Notes under the pieces: generated by a model
What the model saw: the letters and a program-made list of their open reading frames with translations, nothing else
Told to the model about the DNA's origin: nothing
The model's database searches: none
Position numbers and translations under genes: made by a program
In this document: one piece after another, positions 1 to 6,418 of the stretch
Layout: each line of letters begins with the position of its first letter
How positions within the stretch are numbered: position 1 is the stretch's first letter
Assembly: GCA_044865965.1 (NCBI GenBank)
Contig: JBIOTP010000131.1
Coordinates: 1-14,293 of the forward strand
Length of the DNA: 14,293 nucleotides
Reading direction: 5' to 3'
Source of the DNA: Solirubrobacter sp044865965
GTDB lineage: Bacteria; Actinomycetota; Thermoleophilia; Solirubrobacterales; Solirubrobacteraceae

Positions 1-453
1 GACGAGACCGAGACCGACCTGTTCGGCGAGCAGGCCGTCCTGTGCGGCGGCGTGACCGAGCTCGTGCGCGCCGGCTACGAGACGCTCGTGGACGCCGGGT
101 ACGACCCGAAGCTCGCCTACTTCGAGTGCCTGCACGAGCTCAAGCTGATCGTCGACCTGATGTACGAGAAGGGCATCACCGGGATGCGGCACTCGATCTC
201 CAACACGGCCGAGTACGGCGACCTCACCCGCGGCGCCCGCATCGTCGGCGCGCCCACCCGCGAGGCGATGAAGGAGATCCTCGGCGAGATCCAGTCCGGC
301 GCCTTCGCCCGCGAGTGGATCGCCGAGAACCGCGCCGGCCAGGAGAACTTCCAGCGCCTGCGCGCCGAGGGCCAGGGGCACATGATCGAGCGCGAGGGCC
401 GCGAGCTGCGCTCGATGATGTCGTGGATCGACACGGAGTTCGAGGAGGGCTGA
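1..453 (+). CDS. ilvC: Ketol-acid reductoisomerase, C-terminal part (5' end outside window)
   Basis: This is the C-terminal, knotted catalytic domain of ketol-acid reductoisomerase, the second step of valine, leucine and isoleucine synthesis (NADPH- and Mg2+-dependent isomerisation and reduction of acetolactate or acetohydroxybutyrate). The reading frame is open from the first base, and 150 residues are visible. It starts in the DETETDLFGEQ metal-binding motif and continues through YFECLHELKLIVDL and MRHSISNTAEYGD. In window numbering the metal and substrate residues D6, E10, E42, E46 and S67 are all present. Their spacing matches the D190/E194/E226/E230/S251 set known for short class I enzymes, so about 184 residues with the Rossmann domain lie to the left. 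The length after the last motif also fits class I. The gene ends 36 nt before the next one on the same strand, so the two are probably cotranscribed. Identity is near certain. Confidence 0.97.
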   Translation, partial: DETETDLFGEQAVLCGGVTELVRAGYETLVDAGYDPKLAYFECLHELKLIVDLMYEKGITGMRHSISNTAEYGDLTRGARIVGAPTREAMKEILGEIQSGAFAREWIAENRAGQENFQRLRAEGQGHMIEREGRELRSMMSWIDTEFEEG

Positions 454-489
454 AAGCGTCCGCGGCGGGCGATAGCGTGCCGACCGATC

Positions 490-1368
490 ATGAGCCTGGC
501 CGCCTACCAGCGCGCGGAGACCGTCGCCGAGGCGGAGCGGGCGCTCGACGCGCTCCCCGACCTGCCTGAGGTCGGCGACCTTTATGACGATCTGGCGGTC
601 GCCGCCGTCGAGGCGGATCGCGACTACTGCGCTGCCGCCCGGCTCCAGCGCAAGGCGCTCGAGCACGGCTGCACGCACGCCACGCTCGGCCGCCAGATGC
701 TCGGCTGGTACCTGCTCCGGGACGGTCAGCACGCAGCGGGGGAGGCCGAGTTCGCCGCGCTGCTCGCGGATCTCGGCGAGGACCCACAGACCCTCTACAC
801 GCTGGCCAGCGCGCGCTTCGACACAGGGCAGTGGGACGAGGCGCTCGTCACGTTCGACCGGGCGCTGGCCGCGGCGCGGGCGCGGGGCGACGCGGTGCTG
901 GTCGAGGAGGTGCTCGCCGAGCGGCGCTACTGCCGGGCGGAGCTCGGCCTGCCTCCCGACGAGGATGACGCGATGACGCCCGATCCTTCGCCGCACCCCG
1001 AGGAGATCGCGGTCGCGCTGGCCTGGTTCCCGCGCGACGAGCACGCGGAGGCGCTCCGGCGCTGGCCCGAGCTCGGCGAGGATCTCGCCGACCCGGACGC
1101 CTACTGCGCGGCGATGGAGGCGCGGTTGCGTGAGATCTCAGCCGCGACCGCTCGCAATCCCGCGGTCGCGCCGTTGCGGGTCGCGGCGCTTGCGGAGTTC
1201 GCGGACGAACGCGGGCTCGATCCGGACAGCGGCGAGGCGCGGTCGCAGTGGGCGGCCGAGCTGCAACGCCGGGGCGAGGCGATCGCCTGGCCGCCCGGTC
1301 GCAACGAGCCGTGCTGGTGCGGTAGCGAGCGGAAGTACAAGCGCTGCTGCGGCGGGCGCGGACGCTAA
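490..1368 (+). CDS. TPR-like protein with C-terminal SEC-C zinc motif, function unknown
   Basis: A 292-residue soluble protein. Residues about 30-150 are helical, alanine- and leucine-rich, and read like degenerate TPR repeats, for example the stretch around LYTLASARFDTGQWDEALVT. The middle (about 170-265) is acidic and helical. The last 25 residues carry a clear SEC-C motif, PCWCGSERKYKRCCGG, with zinc ligands C275, C277, C286 and C287 in the canonical CxC-x8-CC spacing. In SecA this motif binds zinc and SecB/ribosomes; in stand-alone proteins it is a common accessory module of unknown role. The ATG at 490 is the first plausible start after ilvC. No good Shine-Dalgarno site precedes it, so the start is moderately certain. 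It sits with 36-nt gaps between ilvC and an aminotransferase, so it is probably read from the same transcript, but nothing links it to amino-acid synthesis. The family call is sure; the function is not known. Confidence 0.9.
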   Translation: MSLAAYQRAETVAEAERALDALPDLPEVGDLYDDLAVAAVEADRDYCAAARLQRKALEHGCTHATLGRQMLGWYLLRDGQHAAGEAEFAALLADLGEDPQTLYTLASARFDTGQWDEALVTFDRALAAARARGDAVLVEEVLAERRYCRAELGLPPDEDDAMTPDPSPHPEEIAVALAWFPRDEHAEALRRWPELGEDLADPDAYCAAMEARLREISAATARNPAVAPLRVAALAEFADERGLDPDSGEARSQWAAELQRRGEAIAWPPGRNEPCWCGSERKYKRCCGGRGR

Positions 1369-1404
1369 TCTCAGCGCGTCCTCCCAACGTCAGGATCCGT
1401 CCGC

Positions 1405-2577
1405 ATGCCGCCGAATCCGTACATCAAGCAGTACCTGATGACCGCCGGTCCCACGCCCGTCCCGCCGGCGGTCTCGCAGGCGATGGCGACGCCGATGCTC
1501 TACCACCGCGCGCCTGCGTTCGTGGCGCTCTACGAGCGCGTGCTGGCCAAGCTGCCGAAGGTCTTCCAGACGACCAACGACGTGCTCACCTTCGCCGCCA
1601 GCGGCTCGGGGGCGATGGACTCGGCGGCGGCGAACCTGGTGCGCCCGCAGACCAAGGCGCTGGCGTGCGCGGCGGGCAAGTTCGGCGAGCGCTGGATCGA
1701 GCTGTGCGAGGCCTACGGCGCCGACCTCGTGCGTTACGAGCCGGGCTGGGGCGAGCGGCTGGATCCGGCGGAGATCGACCGGCTGCTCACCGAGAACGAC
1801 GGCGTCGAGGTCGTGTTCGCCACGTTCAGCGAGACCTCGACCGGGATCGTCAATGACGTGCAGGCGATCGCCGAGGTCACCAACCGCCACGGCGCGATCC
1901 TCGCCGTCGATGCGATCTCCGGCCTCGGCGCCGCCGAGCTGCGCCAGGACGAGTGGGGGATCGACGTCGTCGTGGGCGGCTCGCAGAAGGCGCTGATGAT
2001 CCCGCCGGGGCTGGCGTTCGCGTCGGTGTCGCAGAAGGCGCTCGACTTCGTCGAGGCGCGCCCGGGCGGTCGCTACTACTTCGACTGGGTGAAGACCGCC
2101 AAGTCCCAGCGCAAGGCGAACTCGCCGTTCACGCCCGCGGTGTCGCTGTTCATGGGCCTCGACGTTGCGCTCGACCTGATCGAGGAGGAGGGCATGGACA
2201 ACGTGTTCGCCCGCCACCACCTGCTCGCGCGCGCCACGCGCGCCGGCGTCGTCGCGCTCGGGCTCGAGCTGTTCGGCGACCCCGACGAACGCTCGACGGT
2301 CGTAACCGCGATCGAGCTGCCCGGCGACATCGACGGCGGCAAGGTGCCGGGCGCGCTGCGCAAGCTCGGGATCACGGCCAACGGCGGGCAGGACCACCTC
2401 AAGGGGCGGATCCTCCGGATCGCGCACTGCGGCTACTTCGGCGCCTTCGACATCCTGACGTCGCTGTCCGGGCTCGAGATGGTGCTGTCCCAGCTCGGCC
2501 ACGAGGTCGAGCACGGCGCCGGCGTGGGCGCGGCGCAGCGCGTGTTCCTCGAGGCCGGAGTCCCCGCCGCGGCATGA
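1405..2577 (+). CDS. Class V aminotransferase, serine-pyruvate / alanine-glyoxylate type
   Basis: A 390-residue PLP-dependent aminotransferase of fold type I, class V. The N-terminus has the family signature AGPTPVPPAV (residues 14-23). FSETSTG (141-147) and AVDAISGLG (167-175) carry the cofactor-contact residues, including D169. GGSQKAL (191-197) contains the Schiff-base lysine K195. GRILRIAHCG (334-343) holds the substrate-carboxylate arginine R338. The length is usual for the AGXT/serine-glyoxylate group. An AGGA at 1392-1395 lies 9 nt before the ATG and supports this start. The stop codon overlaps the serA start (ATGA at 2574-2577), so translation is probably coupled. Family members use serine, alanine, glyoxylate, pyruvate or, in some archaea, phosphoserine. 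Coupling to serA suggests a role in serine formation, either by aminating 3-phosphohydroxypyruvate in place of SerC or by interconverting serine and hydroxypyruvate. The sequence alone does not decide the substrate. Confidence 0.93.
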   Translation: MPPNPYIKQYLMTAGPTPVPPAVSQAMATPMLYHRAPAFVALYERVLAKLPKVFQTTNDVLTFAASGSGAMDSAAANLVRPQTKALACAAGKFGERWIELCEAYGADLVRYEPGWGERLDPAEIDRLLTENDGVEVVFATFSETSTGIVNDVQAIAEVTNRHGAILAVDAISGLGAAELRQDEWGIDVVVGGSQKALMIPPGLAFASVSQKALDFVEARPGGRYYFDWVKTAKSQRKANSPFTPAVSLFMGLDVALDLIEEEGMDNVFARHHLLARATRAGVVALGLELFGDPDERSTVVTAIELPGDIDGGKVPGALRKLGITANGGQDHLKGRILRIAHCGYFGAFDILTSLSGLEMVLSQLGHEVEHGAGVGAAQRVFLEAGVPAAA

Positions 2578-4202
2578 CCCTCGCCGAGCCCTGCCGCGTC
2601 CTCGTAGTGGAGAAGATCGCCGAGTCCGGCGTGGCCATGCTCCGCGAGCGCTTCGACGTCGACCTCGGGCTCGACTGGACGCGCGACGAGCTCGCCGAGC
2701 GCATCGGCGCCTACCACGGGATCCTGATTCGCTCGGCGACCAAGCTCACCGCAGACCTGATCGAGCGCGCCGACAACCTGCGCGTGATCGGCCGCGCCGG
2801 GGTGGGCGTCGACAACGTCGACGTGGCGGCCGCGACCAAGCGCGGCATCGTCGTCGCCAACGCGCCTGAGGCCAATACGGTGGCCGCCGCCGAGCACACG
2901 GTGGCGCTGATGCTCGCGCTCGCGCGCAACATCCCGCAGGCGCACGCGTCGCTGACCGCCGGCCGCTGGGAGCGCTCGCAGTTCGGCGGCACCGAGGTCG
3001 AGGGCAAGGTGCTCGGCATCATGGGCTTCGGCCGCATCGGCCAGCTCGTGGCGATCCGCGCCCGCGCCTTCGGCATGCGCGTGATCGCGTTCGACCCGTT
3101 CGTCTCCTCCGAGCGCTTCCGCGAGTTCGGCGCCGAGAAGGCCGAGTCCAGCGGCGACCTCTACGCCGCCGCCGACTTCATCACGCTCCACCTGCCCAAG
3201 ACCGCCGAGACGCGCGGCACGCTGAACGCCGAGGCGCTCGCGCAGTGCCGGGACGGCGTGCGGATCGTCAACGTCGCCCGCGGCGAGCTGGTGGTGGACG
3301 AGGACCTGAAGGCGGCGCTCGACTCCGGCAAGGTCGGCGGCGCCGCGCTCGACGTGTTCGCCCAGGAGCCGATCACCGAGCACCCCCTGTTCGGCTACTC
3401 CAACGTCGTCGTAACACCGCACCTCGGCGCCTCCACCGCGGAGGCGCAGGACCGCGCCGGCGTGCAGACGGCCGAGCAGGTCGTGGCGGCGCTGACCGGC
3501 GGCGTGGTCTCGACCGCGGTGAACATCCCGGCCGTCTCCGCGGAGGACATGGAGGTGCTCGGCCCGTACCTGCCGCTGTGCCGCCGTCTCGGCCGGCTCG
3601 CGATGGCGCTGGCGGAGTCCTCGAGCGTCGAGCGCGTCGAGGTCGAGCACCTGGGCCGGATCGCCGAGCGCGACACGCGCCTGCTGACGCTGTCGGTGCT
3701 CGACGGGCTGCTGGCGGGCCACACCGAGGAGGAGGTCAACCTCGTCAGCGCGCCGGCGCTGGCCGAGGAGCGCGGGATCAACGTGTCCGAGCGCCGCGAG
3801 GTCGCCGCCCGCGACTACTCGGACCTCGTCCGCGTCAGCGTGGAGGCCGGAGGCCGCCGTTCGCGCGTGGTGGGCACGACGCTGGGCCGCCTGCACCGCC
3901 CGCACCTGCTGGAGGCGTGGGGCCAGCGCTTCAACCTCCAGATCGACGACCCGCACCTGGTGCTGTTCCGCTACTCCGACGTGCCGGGGATGGTCGGCCG
4001 CGTCGGCACCGCGTTCGGCGAGCACGGGATCAACATCTCCGCCGCCGCCGTCGGCCGCCAGGCGCCGGGCGAGGACGGCGGGCGCAGCGACCTCGCCGTG
4101 ATGGCGGTCACGACGGACGACGCTGTGCCCGACGACGTCGTCGCCCAGATCGCGGCCTCCGAGGGGTTCGTCAGCGGCCGCGCGGTCAGCCTGCAGGTCT
4201 AG
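2574..4202 (+). CDS. serA: D-3-phosphoglycerate dehydrogenase (long, ACT-domain form)
   Basis: The 542-residue enzyme oxidises 3-phosphoglycerate to 3-phosphohydroxypyruvate with NAD+, the first step of serine synthesis. The substrate-binding domain is split around the NAD-binding domain. RAGVGVDNVD is at 74-83, the dinucleotide-binding GFGRIG at 151-156, the catalytic VARGELV arginine R236, QEP glutamate E265 and PHLGAST histidine H283. Residues about 315-455 form the extra intervening domain typical of long actinobacterial and Bacillus-type SerA. Residues about 461-540 are a C-terminal ACT domain (PGMVGRVGT and HGINISAAAVGR), which in relatives takes part in feedback control by L-serine. 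The ATG at 2574 overlaps the upstream aminotransferase stop by 4 nt. Starting there gives the expected N-terminus (RVLVVEKIAESG), although the frame stays open further upstream. It ends 8 nt from the convergent exporter gene with no obvious hairpin between them. Identity is near certain. Confidence 0.97.
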   Translation: MTLAEPCRVLVVEKIAESGVAMLRERFDVDLGLDWTRDELAERIGAYHGILIRSATKLTADLIERADNLRVIGRAGVGVDNVDVAAATKRGIVVANAPEANTVAAAEHTVALMLALARNIPQAHASLTAGRWERSQFGGTEVEGKVLGIMGFGRIGQLVAIRARAFGMRVIAFDPFVSSERFREFGAEKAESSGDLYAAADFITLHLPKTAETRGTLNAEALAQCRDGVRIVNVARGELVVDEDLKAALDSGKVGGAALDVFAQEPITEHPLFGYSNVVVTPHLGASTAEAQDRAGVQTAEQVVAALTGGVVSTAVNIPAVSAEDMEVLGPYLPLCRRLGRLAMALAESSSVERVEVEHLGRIAERDTRLLTLSVLDGLLAGHTEEEVNLVSAPALAEERGINVSERREVAARDYSDLVRVSVEAGGRRSRVVGTTLGRLHRPHLLEAWGQRFNLQIDDPHLVLFRYSDVPGMVGRVGTAFGEHGINISAAAVGRQAPGEDGGRSDLAVMAVTTDDAVPDDVVAQIAASEGFVSGRAVSLQV

Positions 4203-4210
4203 GCCGAGCT

Positions 4211-5632
4211 CTACGCCGGCACGGCGGCCGCCTCGGCGTCCGGGGCGGCGACGAAGTCGCGCTGGCGGATCAGCGCGAACGTGGCCGCGCCGGCGGCGAA
4301 GGCGACGATCGCGCCGACCAGCAGGATCTCGTTCAGCCCGTCCACGAAGCCGCCGGCGGCCGCGCGCGCAGCCAACGCGTCCCCGCCGGGCAGGTGCGCG
4401 GCGAAGATCGAGCCGAGCGCGGCCACGCCGGTGGCGATGCCGATCTGGCGGAACGTCGAGTTGATCCCAGAGGCCATCCCGGCCCGGCTGGGCTCGACCA
4501 CGCCGACCGCCGTCGAGGCCAGCGGTACGTTGACCAGCCCGGCGCCCACGCCGGCCACGATCATGCCGGCGAGCAGGTGGGTCCACTCCGACTCGACGGT
4601 CAGGCCGCGCATGAGCAGGACCCCGGCGCCGATGAGGACGAAGCCGGGTGCGATCAGCAGGCGGATCGGCACCCGCGCGCTCAGCCGCCCGGCGATGCCC
4701 GCGGTGAAGAAGATCGCGAGCGTCAGCGGCAGGAAGCGCACGCCGGCCTCGAGCGCCGACAGGCCGAGCAGGGTCTGCATGTACAGGACCAGGTAGGTCA
4801 GCAGCGAGAAGAGCGACGCCGAGATCGCCCACGCGGCCGCGAGGCCGCCGCCGAACGTCGGCACGCGCAGCAGCCCGAAGTCGAGCATCGGCTCGCGCTG
4901 GAGGAGCTCGACGGCGACGAACGCCGCCAGCAGGACGGCGGCGGCGGCCAGCGACGCGACGACCGTGGTGGATCCCCAGCCGTCGGCGTTGCTGCGGATG
5001 AGCCCGAACACGAGCGCCGCCAGGCCGGAGCTGAACGTCACGAAGCCGAGCCAGTCGGGCCGGCGGGCGCGCGGGTCGCGCGACTCGTCGACCCGGCCGA
5101 GCGTGACCGCCAGCGCGGCGACGCCGATCGGCACGTTCACGAAGAAGATCCACCGCCACGACAACCCGCTGGTGATCGCGCCGCCGAGCACCGGCCCGAT
5201 CGCGATGGCGATCCCGGTGACGGCTCCGAAGATCCCGAACGCGGTCCCGCGCTCGCGCCCGCTGAACGCCTGCGCGATCAGCGCGAGCGACGTCGCGAAC
5301 ATGATCGCGCCGCCGACGCCCTGCGCGGCGCGGGCGAGCGAGAGGAACGTCGCGCCGCTGGCCAGGCCGCACAGCAGCGAGCCGGCGGTGAAGACGACGA
5401 TGCCGGCGGCGAACACCCGCCGGCGCCCGAGGAGGTCGGCGACCGAGCCGGACGTCAGCAACAGGGCGGCGAGCGAGAGCGCGTATGCGTCGATGACCCA
5501 CTGCAGATCCGACAGCGAGGCCCCGAACGCCTCGCGGATGTCGGGCAGCGCGACGTTCACGATCGTGATGTCGAGCAGCAGCATGAAGACTCCGGTGCAT
5601 ACGGCGGCGAGGGTCCACCACTTGCGATCCAC
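4211..5632 (-). CDS. DHA2-family MFS drug exporter (EmrB/QacA type, 14 TM)
   Basis: A 473-residue inner-membrane proton-drug antiporter. The first helix contains the DHA2 signature LDITIVNVALP (20-30), followed by QWVIDAYAL and motif A GSVADLLGRRRVF (62-74). The antiporter motif C, GIAIAIGPVLGG (140-151), precedes WRWIFFVNVPIG (159-170), which is characteristic of EmrB/QacA proteins. Length and hydrophobic pattern fit 14 membrane helices. The start is GTG at 5632-5630; an AAGGAG site 6 nt upstream makes this choice secure. The gene is divergent from a TetR regulator that probably represses it through the operators in the shared intergenic region, the usual layout for inducible efflux. Family members export varied hydrophobic or cationic drugs; the actual substrate cannot be read from sequence. 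There is no partner membrane-fusion gene here, as expected for a single-membrane organism. Confidence 0.94.
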   Translation of the reverse strand: MDRKWWTLAAVCTGVFMLLLDITIVNVALPDIREAFGASLSDLQWVIDAYALSLAALLLTSGSVADLLGRRRVFAAGIVVFTAGSLLCGLASGATFLSLARAAQGVGGAIMFATSLALIAQAFSGRERGTAFGIFGAVTGIAIAIGPVLGGAITSGLSWRWIFFVNVPIGVAALAVTLGRVDESRDPRARRPDWLGFVTFSSGLAALVFGLIRSNADGWGSTTVVASLAAAAVLLAAFVAVELLQREPMLDFGLLRVPTFGGGLAAAWAISASLFSLLTYLVLYMQTLLGLSALEAGVRFLPLTLAIFFTAGIAGRLSARVPIRLLIAPGFVLIGAGVLLMRGLTVESEWTHLLAGMIVAGVGAGLVNVPLASTAVGVVEPSRAGMASGINSTFRQIGIATGVAALGSIFAAHLPGGDALAARAAAGGFVDGLNEILLVGAIVAFAAGAATFALIRQRDFVAAPDAEAAAVPA

Positions 5633-5638
5633 GGCCGT

Positions 5639-5644
5639 CTCCTT
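5639..5644 (-). promoter_or_regulatory. Strong ribosome binding site of the MFS exporter
   Basis: On the minus strand AAGGAG lies 6 nt upstream of the GTG start at 5632. It is the clearest Shine-Dalgarno site in the window and fixes the exporter start at this GTG. Confidence 0.8.
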
Positions 5645-5656
5645 CCAGCGTGATTT

Positions 5657-5672
5657 CTGAGTTGAAACTCAG
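5657..5672. promoter_or_regulatory. Operator O1 of the tetR/exporter pair (CTGAGTT-N2-AACTCAG)
   Basis: A perfect inverted repeat with 7-bp arms around 2 bp, the usual shape of a site bound by a TetR dimer. It overlaps the end of the predicted exporter -10 hexamer (5671-5676) and the expected transcription start, so a bound repressor would block the exporter promoter. It lies between the divergent exporter and tetR genes in the only AT-rich stretch of the neighbourhood. Binding by the adjacent TetR is inferred. Confidence 0.72.
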
Positions 5673-5698
5673 GATATACCTATTCCTGAGTCTGTCAA
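5671..5698 (-). promoter_or_regulatory. Sigma-70-type promoter of the MFS exporter
   Basis: On the minus strand a perfect -35 TTGACA (5698-5693) is followed after 16 nt by TATCCT as -10 (5676-5671). Transcription would begin near 5664, giving a leader of about 30 nt before the GTG at 5632. Operator-like sites cover both hexamers, consistent with repression. It is a prediction from sequence, but the fit is good for DNA otherwise this GC-rich. Confidence 0.68.
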
Positions 5699-5701
5699 CA
5701 G
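5686..5701. promoter_or_regulatory. Second, imperfect operator O2 (CTGAGT...CAACAG)
   Basis: This site repeats the left half of O1 (CTGAGT) with a degraded right half, and starts 29 bp from the start of O1, close to three helical turns. It covers the exporter -35 hexamer (5693-5698). The right half of O1 and left half of O2 also form an inverted repeat with 8-bp arms, ACTCAGGA/TCCTGAGT at 5667-5674 and 5684-5691. So three good half-sites and one weak one are present. A second dimer site, or cooperative binding by two dimers, is inferred. Confidence 0.5.
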
Positions 5702-5721
5702 GAAATTGCTAGGCTGCATGA

Positions 5722-6351
5722 ATGGTCGAGGAGGAGCCGGCACCAAGGCGCGGCCGCCCCCCGGCGGGCATCCGTGAGGCGATCGTCGTGGCGGCGCTCC
5801 AGCTGATCGAGGAGCACGGCCTCGGCGGGCTGACGACGAAGGCCATCGCCACGCGGGCGGGCGCCTCCGAGGCCAGTGTCTACTACCACTTCAAGGACAA
5901 GGTGGGGCTCGTGCAGGCGGTCATCGAGGAGGGCCTCGAGCCGCTGCGCGAGATCGACGCGCGCGTGTTCGCGCGCGTCGCCGAGCGGCCCCTGGTCGAG
6001 GGCCTCGACAGCGTCTCCGCGGCCTTCGAGCGCTTCTTCACCCGCGTCATGCCGGTGTTCGCGGCGATCCAGACGAACGCCGAGCTGCGGCGCGAGTTCG
6101 GCAAGCGCATGGCCGCGCAGGGCCTCGGCCCGCACCGCGGCGTCGCCGCGATCGCGAGTTACCTCGCCGACCAGCGCGAGCGCGGACGCGTGGATCCCGG
6201 CGCCGATCTCGAGGGCGCCGCGCTGATGCTGATCGGCGCCTGCTATCTGCGCGTGTTCACGCGCCATATGCTGGGCGAGCACGGCGCCCCGCTGCCGAGC
6301 CGCGAGCACGCCGTGCGCGCGCTCGCCGAGCAGCTCGCGCCGCGAACCTAA
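5722..6351 (+). CDS. TetR/AcrR-family repressor, likely controls the divergent exporter
   Basis: A 209-residue one-component regulator. After a basic N-terminus (RRGRPPAG) comes a TetR DNA-binding domain at about residues 17-63. Its helix-turn-helix is GGLTTKAIATRAGASEASVYYHF (35-57) and ends in the hallmark YYHFKDK. The remaining 145 or so residues are the helical ligand-binding and dimerisation domain, which is not conserved enough to predict a ligand. The ATG at 5722 has only a weak AGG 8 nt upstream, but gives the normal N-terminal length before the HTH. It is divergent from the DHA2 exporter, with 89 bp between the starts carrying paired CTGAG/CTCAG sites. Repression of the exporter, and perhaps of itself, with release by the exported compound is the standard model and is inferred here. 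The stop codon lies inside a 31-bp palindrome. Confidence 0.93.
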   Translation: MVEEEPAPRRGRPPAGIREAIVVAALQLIEEHGLGGLTTKAIATRAGASEASVYYHFKDKVGLVQAVIEEGLEPLREIDARVFARVAERPLVEGLDSVSAAFERFFTRVMPVFAAIQTNAELRREFGKRMAAQGLGPHRGVAAIASYLADQRERGRVDPGADLEGAALMLIGACYLRVFTRHMLGEHGAPLPSREHAVRALAEQLAPRT

Positions 6352-6375
6352 ACGGGGTCAGACCCCGTTTAGGTT
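6345..6375. repeat. 31-bp near-perfect palindrome, REP-like or terminator
   Basis: Arms AACCTAAACGGGGTC and GACCCCGTTTAGGTT are exact reverse complements around a single A at 6360. In RNA the stem would close on a small CAG-type loop. It lies between the convergent tetR and HD-GYP genes and includes the last codons and TAA stop of tetR. It could be a bidirectional terminator, although the T-run is short, or one copy of a dispersed repetitive extragenic palindrome. The GGGGTCAGACCCC core resembles such elements. Only the palindrome itself is directly seen. Confidence 0.8.
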
Positions 6376-6391
6376 GGCGCCGACTGCTTGT

Positions 6392-6416
6392 GGGGCCTGA
6401 CCCCGGCCGCCCGGGG
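6392..6416. repeat. Second GGGG-CCTGA-CCCC element with overlapping hairpin
   Basis: GGGGCCTGACCCC (6392-6404) is a variant of the GGGGTCAGACCCC core of the palindrome just to the left. Its CCCC also begins another perfect inverted repeat, CCCCGG-CCGC-CCGGGG (6401-6416), so two mutually exclusive hairpins are possible. It ends 2 nt before the stop codon of the HD-GYP gene (minus) and could help end that transcript, but no T-run follows. It may instead be the degraded partner in a REP pair. Confidence 0.45.
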
Positions 6417-6418
6417 GT

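Noticed and set aside
4203..4210. Terminator between the convergent serA and exporter genes
   Set aside because: Only 8 bp separate the stop codons and no hairpin with a T-run is visible. The same holds for 10369-10377 between the chemoreceptor and potC.
2433..5621. Very long minus-strand open frame of 1062 codons, and similar long frames such as 3245-5653 (+), 1390-2514 (-) and 12206-13438 (+)
   Set aside because: They lie opposite or out of frame with clearly identified genes (serA, exporter, aminotransferase, potD). Their translations are arginine-, alanine- and proline-rich without any motif. Rarity of stop codons in GC-rich DNA explains them.
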